Shown here in pieces: positions 14,720 through 22,701 of a stretch of DNA of 34,455 nucleotides. This DNA is from Clostridia bacterium (GTDB lineage: Bacteria; Bacillota; Clostridia; Christensenellales; Aristaeellaceae). The notes below the pieces were generated by a model. That model was not told the origin of the DNA. It saw only the letters and a program-made list of their open reading frames with translations, and searched no databases. How positions within the stretch are numbered: the stretch's first letter is position 1; every line of letters begins with the position of its first letter. The stretch covers positions 1 to 34,455 of the forward strand of contig JAGBFR010000031.1 in assembly GCA_017936375.1 (NCBI GenBank), given 5' to 3'. The translations under genes were made by a program, and so were the position numbers.

Positions 14720-15541
14720 TTACTTCTTGTACGCTTCGATATAGTCGGCCACGACGGTCACGTCATTGGCGAACCAGGCGGCGCGGATGGTATCCAGCGT
14801 GCCGTCCTCGGCGATGGCGATGAGCTGCGCGTTGATCGCGTCGGCCAGCGTCTGTTCACCGAGGCGGACGGCGATGCCGTATTCCTCGGCCTGCAGGACC
14901 TCGGGCAGCACGGCGAAGGCGGCCGGGTCGTCCTGCTGGGAGATGTAGTAGTTGCCCACGACGGAGTCGATCAGCAGCACGTCGATGCCGCCGAGCTTGA
15001 GGTCCATCAGCGCGGCGACAAAGTCGTCGGAGAGGACGACATCGCCCAGCGCGTTCTTGACGTCGGGGTTGGCCTCCAGCACGTCCACGGAGGCGGAGCC
15101 GGCCTGCGTGCCGAGCACCTTGCCCGCGGTGTCCGAGACGGCGGCGATGCCGGAATCGGCCATGACGACCATGATCTGCTCATTGGCCAGATACGGCATG
15201 GTGAAGAGCATCTGCTCCCTGCGCTCGGGGGTGATGGTCAGGCCGGACCAGATGCAGTCGATGTTCTTGTTGGCGAGCTCAAGCTCCTTGGCGTCCCAGG
15301 AGATCGGCTGGAGGACGAGCTCCACGCCCATGCGCTTGCAGACTTCCTTGGCGAGATCGATGTCAAAGCCGACGTGCTCGCCGTTCGCATCGACAAAGCC
15401 CATCGGCGGATAGGCCTCGTCAAAGCCCATGACCAGGGAGCCCTTGGCCATGACGTCGGCCAGGCCGGTATCCTCGGCGACGGCGGCGCAGGCGGTCATC
15501 AGCAGCAGGGCGGAGAGAAGCAGCGCAAAGATCTTTTTCAT
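14720..15541 (-). CDS. Polar amino acid ABC importer binding protein
   Basis: Extracytoplasmic solute-binding protein of 273 residues, family 3 (HisJ/GlnH type). The signal sequence MKKIFALLLSALLLMTAC.. contains a possible lipobox (MTAC) and, just after it, an AxA-type site (AAVA before E), so lipid anchoring is likely but not certain. The mature part opens with GSLVMGFDEAYPPMGFVDANG and contains GFDIDLAKEVCKRMG and WSGLTITPERREQMLFT, both classic for this family and placing the amino-acid-binding Asp/Arg pocket. AAGGAGG lies upstream of the ATG. It is first in its operon behind a strong promoter. Confidence 0.9.
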   Translation of the reverse strand: MKKIFALLLSALLLMTACAAVAEDTGLADVMAKGSLVMGFDEAYPPMGFVDANGEHVGFDIDLAKEVCKRMGVELVLQPISWDAKELELANKNIDCIWSGLTITPERREQMLFTMPYLANEQIMVVMADSGIAAVSDTAGKVLGTQAGSASVDVLEANPDVKNALGDVVLSDDFVAALMDLKLGGIDVLLIDSVVGNYYISQQDDPAAFAVLPEVLQAEEYGIAVRLGEQTLADAINAQLIAIAEDGTLDTIRAAWFANDVTVVADYIEAYKK

Positions 15542-15587
15542 GGTGGAATCCTCCTTGTTTCATGAAGATGGAATGGCTTTTGATATG

Positions 15588-15611
15588 GCGCTTTATTAAG
15601 TTAGCGCTTTA
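15588..15611 (-). repeat. Direct repeat in the leader of the amino acid importer
   Basis: GCGCTTTA occurs twice (15588-15595 and 15604-15611), 16 bases start to start, between the promoter and the gene. It is a candidate site for a regulator binding side-by-side copies. Confidence 0.3.
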
Positions 15612-15620
15612 ATGTGATAA

Positions 15621-15649
15621 AGTATAGCACCGCGCATGGGCCTTGTCAA
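15621..15649 (-). promoter_or_regulatory. Promoter of the amino acid ABC operon
   Basis: On the minus strand TTGACA (15644-15649), a 17-base spacer and TATACT (15621-15626). Transcription would start near 15614, about 70 bases before the start codon. Confidence 0.85.
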
Positions 15650-15908
15650 TCCCCTTTATACAGATAAAGGAGAAGATCGCAAAGAAATTGAGCGGAAGAG
15701 GCATGACGCGGGAAATGCTTCCATATATGGACAGCGTGCAGAGGCGATGCGCGGATGATAAGGGAACGCAGGCCGGTTCTGCTGGGCGCCGCACGTCCCT
15801 GGCGGGAGGGGAGGCGGGGGATTGCGACGGAAGGAAACTCCCGACGGGACAAAACAATCCATTGCGTGCATGTAGACAAAAAATCAATGTAAAATTGTGA
15901 TGAATCCA
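15650..15908. other. Divergent intergenic region, no gene seen
   Basis: This is the central part of the 512-base gap between the amino acid importer (minus) and sugar importer (plus) operons. A short open frame exists but has no ribosome binding site and no credible protein features. Nothing else is recognised apart from the promoters on either side. Confidence 0.5.
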
Positions 15909-15918
15909 TTGACAATGG
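15906..15918. promoter_or_regulatory. Operator-like palindrome over the sugar-importer promoter
   Basis: CCATTG-A-CAATGG is a perfect odd palindrome that covers the -35 hexamer. Its core, CATTGACAA, recurs in inverted orientation as TTGTCAATG at 15949-15957, just downstream of the expected transcription start. Two sites bracketing a promoter are typical of a sugar-responsive repressor, inferred only. Confidence 0.5.
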
Positions 15919-15936
15919 GTGTGATCTAAGTATAAT
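15909..15936 (+). promoter_or_regulatory. Promoter of the monosaccharide importer operon
   Basis: TTGACA (15909-15914), 16-base spacer, TATAAT (15931-15936). The leader before the first gene is about 110 bases. Confidence 0.8.
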
Positions 15937-16053
15937 GAGAGTAGTTGTTTGTCAATGTGGCACAATTTCCGGGCTGGTTTTTAGCTCTGCTTTATCTGCC
16001 TTTAGGCTCCCTTGGTGAAAGGAAGTCAATAAATAAAAAGGAGTGCGTGTACC

Positions 16054-17115
16054 ATGAAAAAGATCCTTGCTATCGTCCTGTCTCTCGTTCTTGTGATGGC
16101 TTGCATGTCCGTCGCCTCCGCCGCCGGTCTGGTTGGCGTTGCGATGCCGACGCAGGACCTCCAGCGCTGGAATCAGGATGGCGCGAACATGAAGGCACAG
16201 CTCGAAGCCGCCGGCTACGAGGTTGACCTCCAGTATGCGAACAACGACGTCGCCACCCAGGTCTCTCAGATCGAGAACATGATCCTCAACGAGGTTCAGG
16301 TTCTGGTCGTTGCCTCCATCGACGGCTCCGCGCTGGGCACCGTTCTGGCTCAGGCGAAGGAAGCGGGCATCCCGATCATCGCGTATGACCGCCTGCTGAC
16401 CGACACCGAGGCTGTTGACTACTACACCACCTTCGATAACTACAAGGTCGGCCAGATCCAGGGCCAGTACGTCATCGACACCCTCGACCTTGCCAACACC
16501 GACAAGACCTACACCATCGAGTTCACCGCGGGCTCCCCGGACGACAACAACGCCGGCCTGTTCTTCGCGGGCGCGTTCGATCTGCTCAAGCCGTACCTCG
16601 ACTCCGGCAAGCTCGTGTGCGTTTCCGGCCAGACTGATTTCGCGACCGTCGCCACCCCGGCGTGGAAGTCCGAGACCGCTCAGGCTCGTATGGACAACAT
16701 CCTGTCCGCCTACTATCCGGACGCCCTCACCGGCGGCCAGACCCTCGACATCTGCCTCTGCTCCAACGACTCCACCGCTCTGGGCGTGACCAACTCCCTC
16801 GTCGCGGCCGGCTTCACCACCGAGAACATCCCGCTGATCACCGGTCAGGACTGCGACAAGCCGAACGTCAAGAACATGGTCAAGGGCCTGCAGGCGATGT
16901 CCGTCTTCAAGGATACCCGTACCCTGGCTGCCCAGACCGTGAAGATGGTTGACTCCATCCTCAAGGGCGAGACCCCGGAACTCAACGGCGAATACGACAA
17001 CGGCATCAAGATGGTTCCGTCCTTCAACTGCACCCCGGTCTTCGGCGATGTCTCCAACTACGAGGCGCTGCTGATCGAATCCGGCTACTACACCGCCGAG
17101 GAAATCGCTGAGTAA
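16054..17115 (+). CDS. Monosaccharide-binding protein (ChvE-like)
   Basis: Extracytoplasmic sugar-binding protein of 353 residues. The signal peptide is MKKILAIVLSLVLVMACMSVASA; a Cys is present but the site before it (VMA) is not a standard lipobox, and an ASA cleavage site follows. The mature protein opens VGVAMPTQDLQRWNQDGANM, continues with the type-1 periplasmic-binding fold (VLVVASIDGSALGTVLAQAKEAGIPIIAYDRLL) and ends with YYTAEEIAE, all closely like the ChvE/multiple-monosaccharide binding proteins that pair with GguAB/MmsAB. Likely ligands are xylose, arabinose, galactose or glucose. AAGGAG precedes the ATG. A strong terminator follows the gene inside the operon. Confidence 0.88.
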   Translation: MKKILAIVLSLVLVMACMSVASAAGLVGVAMPTQDLQRWNQDGANMKAQLEAAGYEVDLQYANNDVATQVSQIENMILNEVQVLVVASIDGSALGTVLAQAKEAGIPIIAYDRLLTDTEAVDYYTTFDNYKVGQIQGQYVIDTLDLANTDKTYTIEFTAGSPDDNNAGLFFAGAFDLLKPYLDSGKLVCVSGQTDFATVATPAWKSETAQARMDNILSAYYPDALTGGQTLDICLCSNDSTALGVTNSLVAAGFTTENIPLITGQDCDKPNVKNMVKGLQAMSVFKDTRTLAAQTVKMVDSILKGETPELNGEYDNGIKMVPSFNCTPVFGDVSNYEALLIESGYYTAEEIAE

Positions 17116-17154
17116 TCCTGTCTGACAGGATCTCACCAATCTTTGCCCGAGGTC

Positions 17155-17186
17155 GGGAGACGGACACTGCGTCCGTCTCCCTTTTT
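17155..17186 (+). terminator. Terminator inside the sugar-importer operon
   Basis: A perfect 11-bp stem GGGAGACGGAC / GTCCGTCTCCC with loop ACTGC is followed by TTTTT. It sits between the binding protein and the ATPase, 23 bases before the ATPase start. It probably lets only part of the transcripts continue. A separate 17-base palindrome (17115-17131, ATCCTGTC-T-GACAGGAT) lies at the stop codon. Confidence 0.85.
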
Positions 17187-17208
17187 CGGAATTCAGGAGG
17201 AATGTCAT

Positions 17209-18756
17209 TTGGGCAATACGATCCTCAAAATGAACAGCATCACCAAGGTGTTCCCCGGCGTCAAGGCCCTGGACAGGGTCAACATCGAGGTCATCGAGGG
17301 AGAGATTCACGCCATCTGCGGCGAGAACGGCGCAGGCAAATCCACGCTGATGAACGTGCTCAGCGGCATCTACCCCTATGGAACCTATGAAGGCGATATC
17401 GTCTATCAGGGCCAGACCTGCCGCTTCAAAAACATCAAGGACTCCGAGCGTCAGGGCATCGTCATTATCCATCAGGAATTGGCGCTTGTGCCCTATCTGA
17501 GTATCGCAGAAAACATGTTCCTGGGCAATGAGCAGGCCAAGCGCGGCGTCATTAACTGGGACGTGACCAATAAAAAGGCTGCCGAATTCATGAGCGTCGT
17601 CGGCCTGCATGAAAATCCGTCCACGCTGATCAAGGACATCGGCATGGGCAAGCAGCAGCTGGTCGAGATCGCCAAGGCGCTGGCCAAGGACGTCAAGCTC
17701 CTCATCCTCGACGAGCCGACCTCCTCGCTCAACGAGAGCGACTCCAAGAACCTGCTCGACCTGCTCATCCGCTTCAAGAAGGAAAAGGGCATCACCAGCA
17801 TCATCATCTCCCACAAGCTCAACGAGATCAGCTACTGCGCGGACAAGATCACCATCATCCGCGACGGACAGAGCATTGAGACGCTGGATAAGTCGAAGGA
17901 CGAGCTCTCCGAGGCGCGCATCATCCGCGGCATGGTCGGCCGCGAGATGACCAACCGCTTCCCGCCGCGCGAGCCGAAGATCGGCGACGTCGCGCTGGAG
18001 GTAAAGGACTGGACGGCCTATCACCCGGTCTATACCGACCGCAAGGTCGTGGATAATGTGTCCATCAACATCCGCAAGGGCGAGGTTGTGGGCATTGCCG
18101 GCCTTGTCGGCGCGGGCCGGACGGAGCTGGCCATGTCGGTTTTCGGCAGGGCATACGGCACGAAGATCAGCGGCGAGCTCTATAAGGACGGCAAGCCCCT
18201 CCATCTGCGCAGCATTTCGCAGGCGATCGACGCGGGTCTTGCCTATGTGACGGAGGACCGCAAGGGCGACGGCCTGATCCTGTCGGACTCCATCAAGCAT
18301 AACATGACCATGGCGCGCCCGGCGTTCATCAGCAGCCGCGGCGTGCTGGATCAGGATCTGGAGACCAAGCGCGCGAAGATCCTGCGCGAGCAGCTGGGCG
18401 TCAAGGCCCCGACAGTGGAGCAGCTGGTGGGCAATCTCTCAGGCGGCAACCAGCAGAAGGTGCTGGTCGGCAAGTGGATCTTTGCCCAGCCGGATATTCT
18501 GCTGCTGGACGAGCCGACGCGCGGCGTCGACGTCGGCGCAAAGTACGAGATTTATCAGATCATCAATCAGCTGGTCGCCGAAGGCAAGGCTGTGCTGATG
18601 ATTTCCTCCGAGCTGCCGGAGCTGCTGGGCATGTGCGACCGCATCTACGTGATGAATGAGGGCCGCCTGATTGCCGAGATGCCCGCGAAGGAAGCGTCGC
18701 AGGAAATCATCATGGGTCATATTATGCAGGACAGCAAGGGAGAGATCGGCACATGA
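17209..18756 (+). CDS. mmsA: Multiple-monosaccharide ABC importer ATPase (MmsA/GguA-like)
   Basis: Cytoplasmic ATPase of 515 residues made of two fused ABC domains, as in RbsA, XylG and GguA. The N-terminal domain has Walker [10 protein letters not shown] (38-46) and LDEPTSSL. The C-terminal domain has a degenerate Walker A (GLVGAGRTE), signature LSGGNQQK and [17 protein letters not shown]. The start is unusual: TTG at 17209 is placed 8 bases after AGGAGG (17195-17200), while the first in-frame ATG (17230) is 29 bases away. The ATG at 17202 is in another frame. It overlaps the permease start by four bases (ATGA). The upstream terminator and the rare start codon should lower its level relative to the binding protein. 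Confidence 0.88.
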   Translation: MGNTILKMNSITKVFPGVKALDRVNIEVIEGEIHAICGENGAGKSTLMNVLSGIYPYGTYEGDIVYQGQTCRFKNIKDSERQGIVIIHQELALVPYLSIAENMFLGNEQAKRGVINWDVTNKKAAEFMSVVGLHENPSTLIKDIGMGKQQLVEIAKALAKDVKLLILDEPTSSLNESDSKNLLDLLIRFKKEKGITSIIISHKLNEISYCADKITIIRDGQSIETLDKSKDELSEARIIRGMVGREMTNRFPPREPKIGDVALEVKDWTAYHPVYTDRKVVDNVSINIRKGEVVGIAGLVGAGRTELAMSVFGRAYGTKISGELYKDGKPLHLRSISQAIDAGLAYVTEDRKGDGLILSDSIKHNMTMARPAFISSRGVLDQDLETKRAKILREQLGVKAPTVEQLVGNLSGGNQQKVLVGKWIFAQPDILLLDEPTRGVDVGAKYEIYQIINQLVAEGKAVLMISSELPELLGMCDRIYVMNEGRLIAEMPAKEASQEIIMGHIMQDSKGEIGT

Positions 18757-20003
18757 GTGAAAATAAGAACGTCACCAGGCAGCATGAGGCTGCCAAGGCC
18801 ATGCAGCAGAAGCCGAAGTTTGACCTCAAGCAATACGGTATGCTGATCGCGCTGGGCGTCATCATCCTGTTCTTCTATACGCTCACGGGCGGCAAGCTGC
18901 TCAAGCCCATGAACGTATCCAACCTCATCTTCCAGAATGCGTACGTCATCATTCTGGCCATCGGTATGCTGCTGTGCATCCTGACTGGCGGCAACATCGA
19001 CTTGTCCGTCGGCTCTGTCGTCGGCCTGATCGGCGCGTGCGCGGGCACGTTCATCATCGAATGGGGCTGGAACGTCTACCTGTCCATTGCCCTGTGCCTG
19101 CTCATCGGCATCGCCATCGGCATGTGGCAGGGCTTCTGGATCGCCTATGTCGGCATCCCGCCCTTTATCTGTACGCTCTCCGGCATGCTGGTCTTCCGCG
19201 GCCTGTGCCTGCTCATCCTCAACGGCATGACGCTCGCGCCGTTCCCGGAGGCCTATCAGCGCCTGTCCACCGGCTTTATTCCGGATATTGTGACGGACTT
19301 CATGGTCGGCGGCAAGAAGTTTAACCTCCTGTGCATGCTCGTCGGTATCATTCTGGCCGTCGGCTTCACGGCCAGCCAGATCATCACCAACAACAGCCGC
19401 AGGCGCAAGGGCTATGACTATCAGTCCATGAGCTCCATCATCGTCAAGAGCGCGATCATTTCCGTCGTGCTCATCGGCGTGTTCTATCTGCTCGCGCGCT
19501 ATCGCGGTATCCCGACGGTGCTCATCATCCTGGGCATCCTGCTTGCAGCGTATACCTTCTTCACACAGAAGACTGTCAAGGGCCGCCACCTCTACGCCAT
19601 CGGCGGCAACATGAAGGCGGCGCGCCTCTCCGGCATCAAGACCAAGCAGATGATGTTCTTCGCCTACACGAACATGTCCTTCATCGCCGCGATCGCCGGC
19701 CTGGTCTTCGCCGCGCGCCTGAACAGCGCCAGCCCGACCGCCGGCCAGAGCTTTGAGATGGACGCCATTGCCAGCTGCTTTATCGGCGGCGCCTCCGCGT
19801 ACGGCGGCACCGGCACCGTCGGCGGCGCGCTCATCGGCGCACTGATCATGGGCATCCTCAACAACGGTATGTCCATCCTCGGCATCAACTCCAACATGCA
19901 GCAGGTGGTCAAAGGCCTCGTCCTCCTGGGCGCGGTTGCCTTCGACGTGATCAGCAAGAATAACCTCATCACCCTGCCCAAGCTCGGAAAGAAGAAGGCG
20001 TAA
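18753..20003 (+). CDS. mmsB: Multiple-monosaccharide ABC importer permease (MmsB/GguB-like)
   Basis: A 416-residue permease with about ten hydrophobic segments, longer than the ~330-residue RbsC-type permeases, as is usual for the GguB/MmsB/XylH branch. Family segments include [55 protein letters not shown] and [23 protein letters not shown]. It starts by ATGA overlap with the ATPase and ends just before a strong terminator. It completes the ChvE-MmsA-MmsB importer. Confidence 0.9.
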   Translation: MSENKNVTRQHEAAKAMQQKPKFDLKQYGMLIALGVIILFFYTLTGGKLLKPMNVSNLIFQNAYVIILAIGMLLCILTGGNIDLSVGSVVGLIGACAGTFIIEWGWNVYLSIALCLLIGIAIGMWQGFWIAYVGIPPFICTLSGMLVFRGLCLLILNGMTLAPFPEAYQRLSTGFIPDIVTDFMVGGKKFNLLCMLVGIILAVGFTASQIITNNSRRRKGYDYQSMSSIIVKSAIISVVLIGVFYLLARYRGIPTVLIILGILLAAYTFFTQKTVKGRHLYAIGGNMKAARLSGIKTKQMMFFAYTNMSFIAAIAGLVFAARLNSASPTAGQSFEMDAIASCFIGGASAYGGTGTVGGALIGALIMGILNNGMSILGINSNMQQVVKGLVLLGAVAFDVISKNNLITLPKLGKKKA

Positions 20004-20035
20004 GCCTGCGCATCTGTTCAATCCAAAAACTAAAG

Positions 20036-20072
20036 CAGCGCCCCGTTTCCCTGTTTGGGAGACGGGGCGCTG
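20036..20072. terminator. Bidirectional terminator
   Basis: A 16-bp stem (CAGCGCCCCG.. / ..CGGGGCGCTG, one G-U pair) with a 5-base loop TGTTT and a following TTTCTG on the plus strand. The minus side runs into CTTTAGTTTTTGG. It serves the sugar permease and the convergent GH2-like gene. Confidence 0.85.
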
Positions 20073-20090
20073 TTTCTGTAATTTGCTGGG

Positions 20091-21812
20091 TTATGCGCCG
20101 GCAAAGGCGGCCTCGAGCAGCCCGCGCTCGCCGACGTAGACGGGCATTCCGCTCTGCTCGACGACGGCGCCGTCGCAGGTGATGCGCGTGTGCAGCGTCA
20201 GCGCGCAGGCGCGCTCGGGCAGCACGGCGCTCAGCGTGCCGACAGCCCCTCCGCGCGGCGGGCATGGGCCGTCAAAGGCGGCGAGGACGCTGCCCTCCTC
20301 GTCTTCCAGCGAGGCGTGGGCCATGAGCGGCTCGCCCGATACGCGCACGGCGGCGGGCAGCGCGGCCTCGTCGACGGCGGCATGGAGCGACGCGCTGAAG
20401 CGGGAGAGCGTCCACCATGCGCCGTAGAGCGGCAGCGCGCTCAGATGCACGGGGGACAGGGCGGTGCGCAGCGCGTCGGCGATGTCCGGCTGACGCCATT
20501 CGCCGGGATCGCAGAGCGGGCCGTCATAGCGGCCCTGCGCGGCGGCCTCGGCGGTGAGGCGAACGCGCACGGCGCGCAGCCATGCGAGCACCTCCTGCAC
20601 ATGCGGCGAGACGGGATCGATGCGCCGGCCTGCGAGGTCGGCAAGCAGCTCTGCCGGGAGCGCGTCGGGATCGGCGGGGCGAGGGTGATCGGCCATGCCG
20701 CCCAGCGACCAGGCGCTGACGACGGCGCGCTCCGCTGGATCGGAGCAGGGGGCGGGCAGCGGCGCTGCACCCGTGCTGACATTCGGGAAGCGGGCGAGGC
20801 GCGCGGCGGCCTCGTCCTCCGGCGCGAGGGGCAGGCTCAGGTGAATGCCGCGCTCCAGCAGCGCGCGGGCGGCAGCCTCGCTCACGACCCGGGGGGCATG
20901 GACGCCATAGACGCCCAGCGCGGCGATGGATTCGGCGAGCGATTGAGGATGCGCGCACAGATCCTGCCCGTCCAGCGGGATAAAGGCGCGGGGAGCCTTG
21001 CCCGGGCGGCCGCAGCACAGCGTCGCGCTGTCGCAGAGACCGCGCTTCTCGCGCATGAGCCAGATCCTGACCGACGGCGCGGCGTATGGCCTGCCGGGCA
21101 GGAAGCGCGCGGCGTCCATTTCAAAGGAAAGCTCTGCGTCGCGGGTTTCGTTTGCGCAGAGGGTGAGGTGGATCTCTCGCATCGCCGGCGGCTGAGCGGC
21201 GGCCAGCGCGCCATCCGCCGGGCAGGGCAGGACGCGCAGCTGATAGCAGCCCGGCTTCAGCGCATGGATGCGCACGCGCAGCGCAGCCTCGCGCTCCGAC
21301 AGGGAGAGGCGGATGGAATCAAGCCGTGCGGCGGAGGCTGTATGCAGCGTGACGGGCCCGCTGACGCCTGCGGGGCGCACATCGTCAAAGCGGAGGGTCA
21401 GCGTATGCGTGCGTGAGCTGCTCAGCTGCGGCGTGAGGTTGAATTCAAGCGGCCCGTGGTCAAAGGAGGCGGCGGGGCTGCCGTCCAGCAGGAGGCGTCC
21501 CCGGCCTGTCAGATGGGAAAAGCGGACGCTTGCCCAGTCCGCGCCGCACAGGCGCAGGTCGATTTCGCGCGTGAGCTCCGCCTCCCCGGGCATGTCCTTC
21601 GGCAGCAGCGCGGGCAGCCGGTAGGGCGCGGAGGCGGGCGGCGCATCTTCTGCGGCTTCCTGATCGTCGAACCCCAAAAGGTCGGCGAAGGCGGCCAGCT
21701 CCTGCGCGCCGGGCAGGGTAAAGCCGGGGGATTCGATCTCCTCAATCAGCCGTTCGGGCAGGTTTTCGCCCTGAAGACGCCAATCTTCGCCCAGCGGCGT
21801 TACGCCCGGCAT
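20091..21812 (-). CDS. GH2-like protein lacking the catalytic Asn-Glu (probable pseudoenzyme)
   Basis: A 573-residue cytoplasmic protein without a signal peptide. The layout resembles glycoside hydrolase family 2 (beta-galactosidase/glucuronidase/mannosidase): an N-terminal jelly-roll sugar-binding region (about 75-160, with RGRLLLDGSPAASFDHGPLEFNLTP), an Ig-like sandwich (about 170-275), then a barrel-like region (about 285-480) with PLDGQDLC.. and ALLERGIHLSLPL, and a final beta region. Where active GH2 enzymes read WSLGNE, this protein has W368-S-L-G-G-M373, so the acid/base Glu and its Asn are both gone. No clear nucleophile glutamate is evident. It is coupled to a Nudix gene by TGATG overlap. 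It may bind sugars or act as a scaffold. The GH2 relation is by motif recognition and should be tested by profile search. Confidence 0.6.
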   Translation of the reverse strand: MPGVTPLGEDWRLQGENLPERLIEEIESPGFTLPGAQELAAFADLLGFDDQEAAEDAPPASAPYRLPALLPKDMPGEAELTREIDLRLCGADWASVRFSHLTGRGRLLLDGSPAASFDHGPLEFNLTPQLSSSRTHTLTLRFDDVRPAGVSGPVTLHTASAARLDSIRLSLSEREAALRVRIHALKPGCYQLRVLPCPADGALAAAQPPAMREIHLTLCANETRDAELSFEMDAARFLPGRPYAAPSVRIWLMREKRGLCDSATLCCGRPGKAPRAFIPLDGQDLCAHPQSLAESIAALGVYGVHAPRVVSEAAARALLERGIHLSLPLAPEDEAAARLARFPNVSTGAAPLPAPCSDPAERAVVSAWSLGGMADHPRPADPDALPAELLADLAGRRIDPVSPHVQEVLAWLRAVRVRLTAEAAAQGRYDGPLCDPGEWRQPDIADALRTALSPVHLSALPLYGAWWTLSRFSASLHAAVDEAALPAAVRVSGEPLMAHASLEDEEGSVLAAFDGPCPPRGGAVGTLSAVLPERACALTLHTRITCDGAVVEQSGMPVYVGERGLLEAAFAGA

Positions 21813-22402
21813 CAGGCCTGCTCCTTCTGCGCGCGGATGACTTCGCGGGCCATGAGGAGGCCGCAGATGGTCTTGCCGTCGCGGATATCGCCGCGCATGA
21901 CCATCGCGATGGCCTCGTCCAGCGGCATGCGCACAAGGCCGAGGAATTCATCCTCGTCCGGGCAGGTCTCGCCCTGCGTCAGATCCTGCGCGAGGAAGAT
22001 GCCGATCTTCTCCGTGCAGTAGGCGGGCGTGGGCAGATAGCTGGTCAGCAGGGTCATGCGGCCTGCGGTGAGGCCGGTCTCCTCGCGCAGCTCGCGGACG
22101 GCGCAGTCGAGCGGATCCTCGCCCGCGCTGTCGAGCTTGCCGGCGGGGATCTCATAGGTGATGCGGTCGACGGCGACGCGGTGTTGACGCACGAGCAGCG
22201 TCGTGCCGTCCTCATAGACGGGGACGACCGCCGCCGCGCCCTTGTGCACGACGACCTCGCGCAGCGCGGGCCTGCCGTTGGGGCAGGTCACCTGCCAGCG
22301 CTCCACATGGAGGATTTTGCCGTCATAGATGGTCTCGGAGGAGAAGGGGATCTCCCTCATGTCCTGATCGGTCAGAGGACCGGAAGTTCTGATGTCGCTC
22401 AT
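21812..22402 (-). CDS. nudF: Nudix hydrolase, ADP-ribose pyrophosphatase-like
   Basis: Cytoplasmic Mg-dependent pyrophosphohydrolase of 196 residues, likely cleaving ADP-ribose to AMP and ribose 5-phosphate. The Nudix box is intact in its catalytic half (RELREETGL), preceded by the ADP-ribose pyrophosphatase signature YEIPAGKLD. One extra residue separates the Gly of the box from its first Glu (GKLDSAGE). The N-terminal ERWQVTCPNGRPALREVVVH also fits this family. AGGAG lies 8 bases before the ATG. The stop overlaps the start of the GH2-like gene, so the two are made together. A small hairpin (22423-22438) lies in its leader. Confidence 0.87.
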   Translation of the reverse strand: MSDIRTSGPLTDQDMREIPFSSETIYDGKILHVERWQVTCPNGRPALREVVVHKGAAAVVPVYEDGTTLLVRQHRVAVDRITYEIPAGKLDSAGEDPLDCAVRELREETGLTAGRMTLLTSYLPTPAYCTEKIGIFLAQDLTQGETCPDEDEFLGLVRMPLDEAIAMVMRGDIRDGKTICGLLMAREVIRAQKEQA

Positions 22403-22584
22403 GGCGTGTGCTCCTTTTGGCTGCAGGATGGGTCCTGCGGATAGGCAGGCGCAGACAGAAAAAACCTTTCTATGAATTCGATCCGAGGGGGAAGAATCCC
22501 TGCCTGCGGTCCGTTATATACATGACAGCGGGCGGCGAGGGACGCCGCTCCGCTTCAGCATTCGGGAGAAAACAGCATGCAAGG

Positions 22585-22614
22585 TTGACAAGCGAGCGCC
22601 CGTGGATTTACAAT
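22585..22614 (+). promoter_or_regulatory. Promoter of the giant SH3-repeat gene
   Basis: TTGACA (22585-22590), 18-base spacer, TACAAT (22609-22614), with about 80 bases of leader before the ATG. The rest of the 299-base gap (22403-22701) contains nothing else recognisable beyond the small hairpin at 22423-22438. Confidence 0.7.
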
Positions 22615-22701
22615 GAACGATAGCATATCCGGGCGCGAAGGGGAATGCGGCAGCGCATGAGCCTGCGCCTTTGGCTGACCTGAAAAAGGAGGATACCAGA
22701 T

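Noticed and set aside
15643-15900. Possible 85-residue small gene in the divergent gap
   Set aside because: It needs a TTG start inside the -35 of the minus-strand promoter, has no ribosome binding site, and no coherent protein features.
17202-17390. ATG at 17202 as the start of the sugar ATPase
   Set aside because: It lies in another frame and only one base after AGGAGG. The in-frame TTG at 17209 has correct spacing.
15952-18300. 782-residue open frame on the minus strand under the sugar importer genes
   Set aside because: It is an antisense shadow of well-recognised ChvE-like and ATPase genes.
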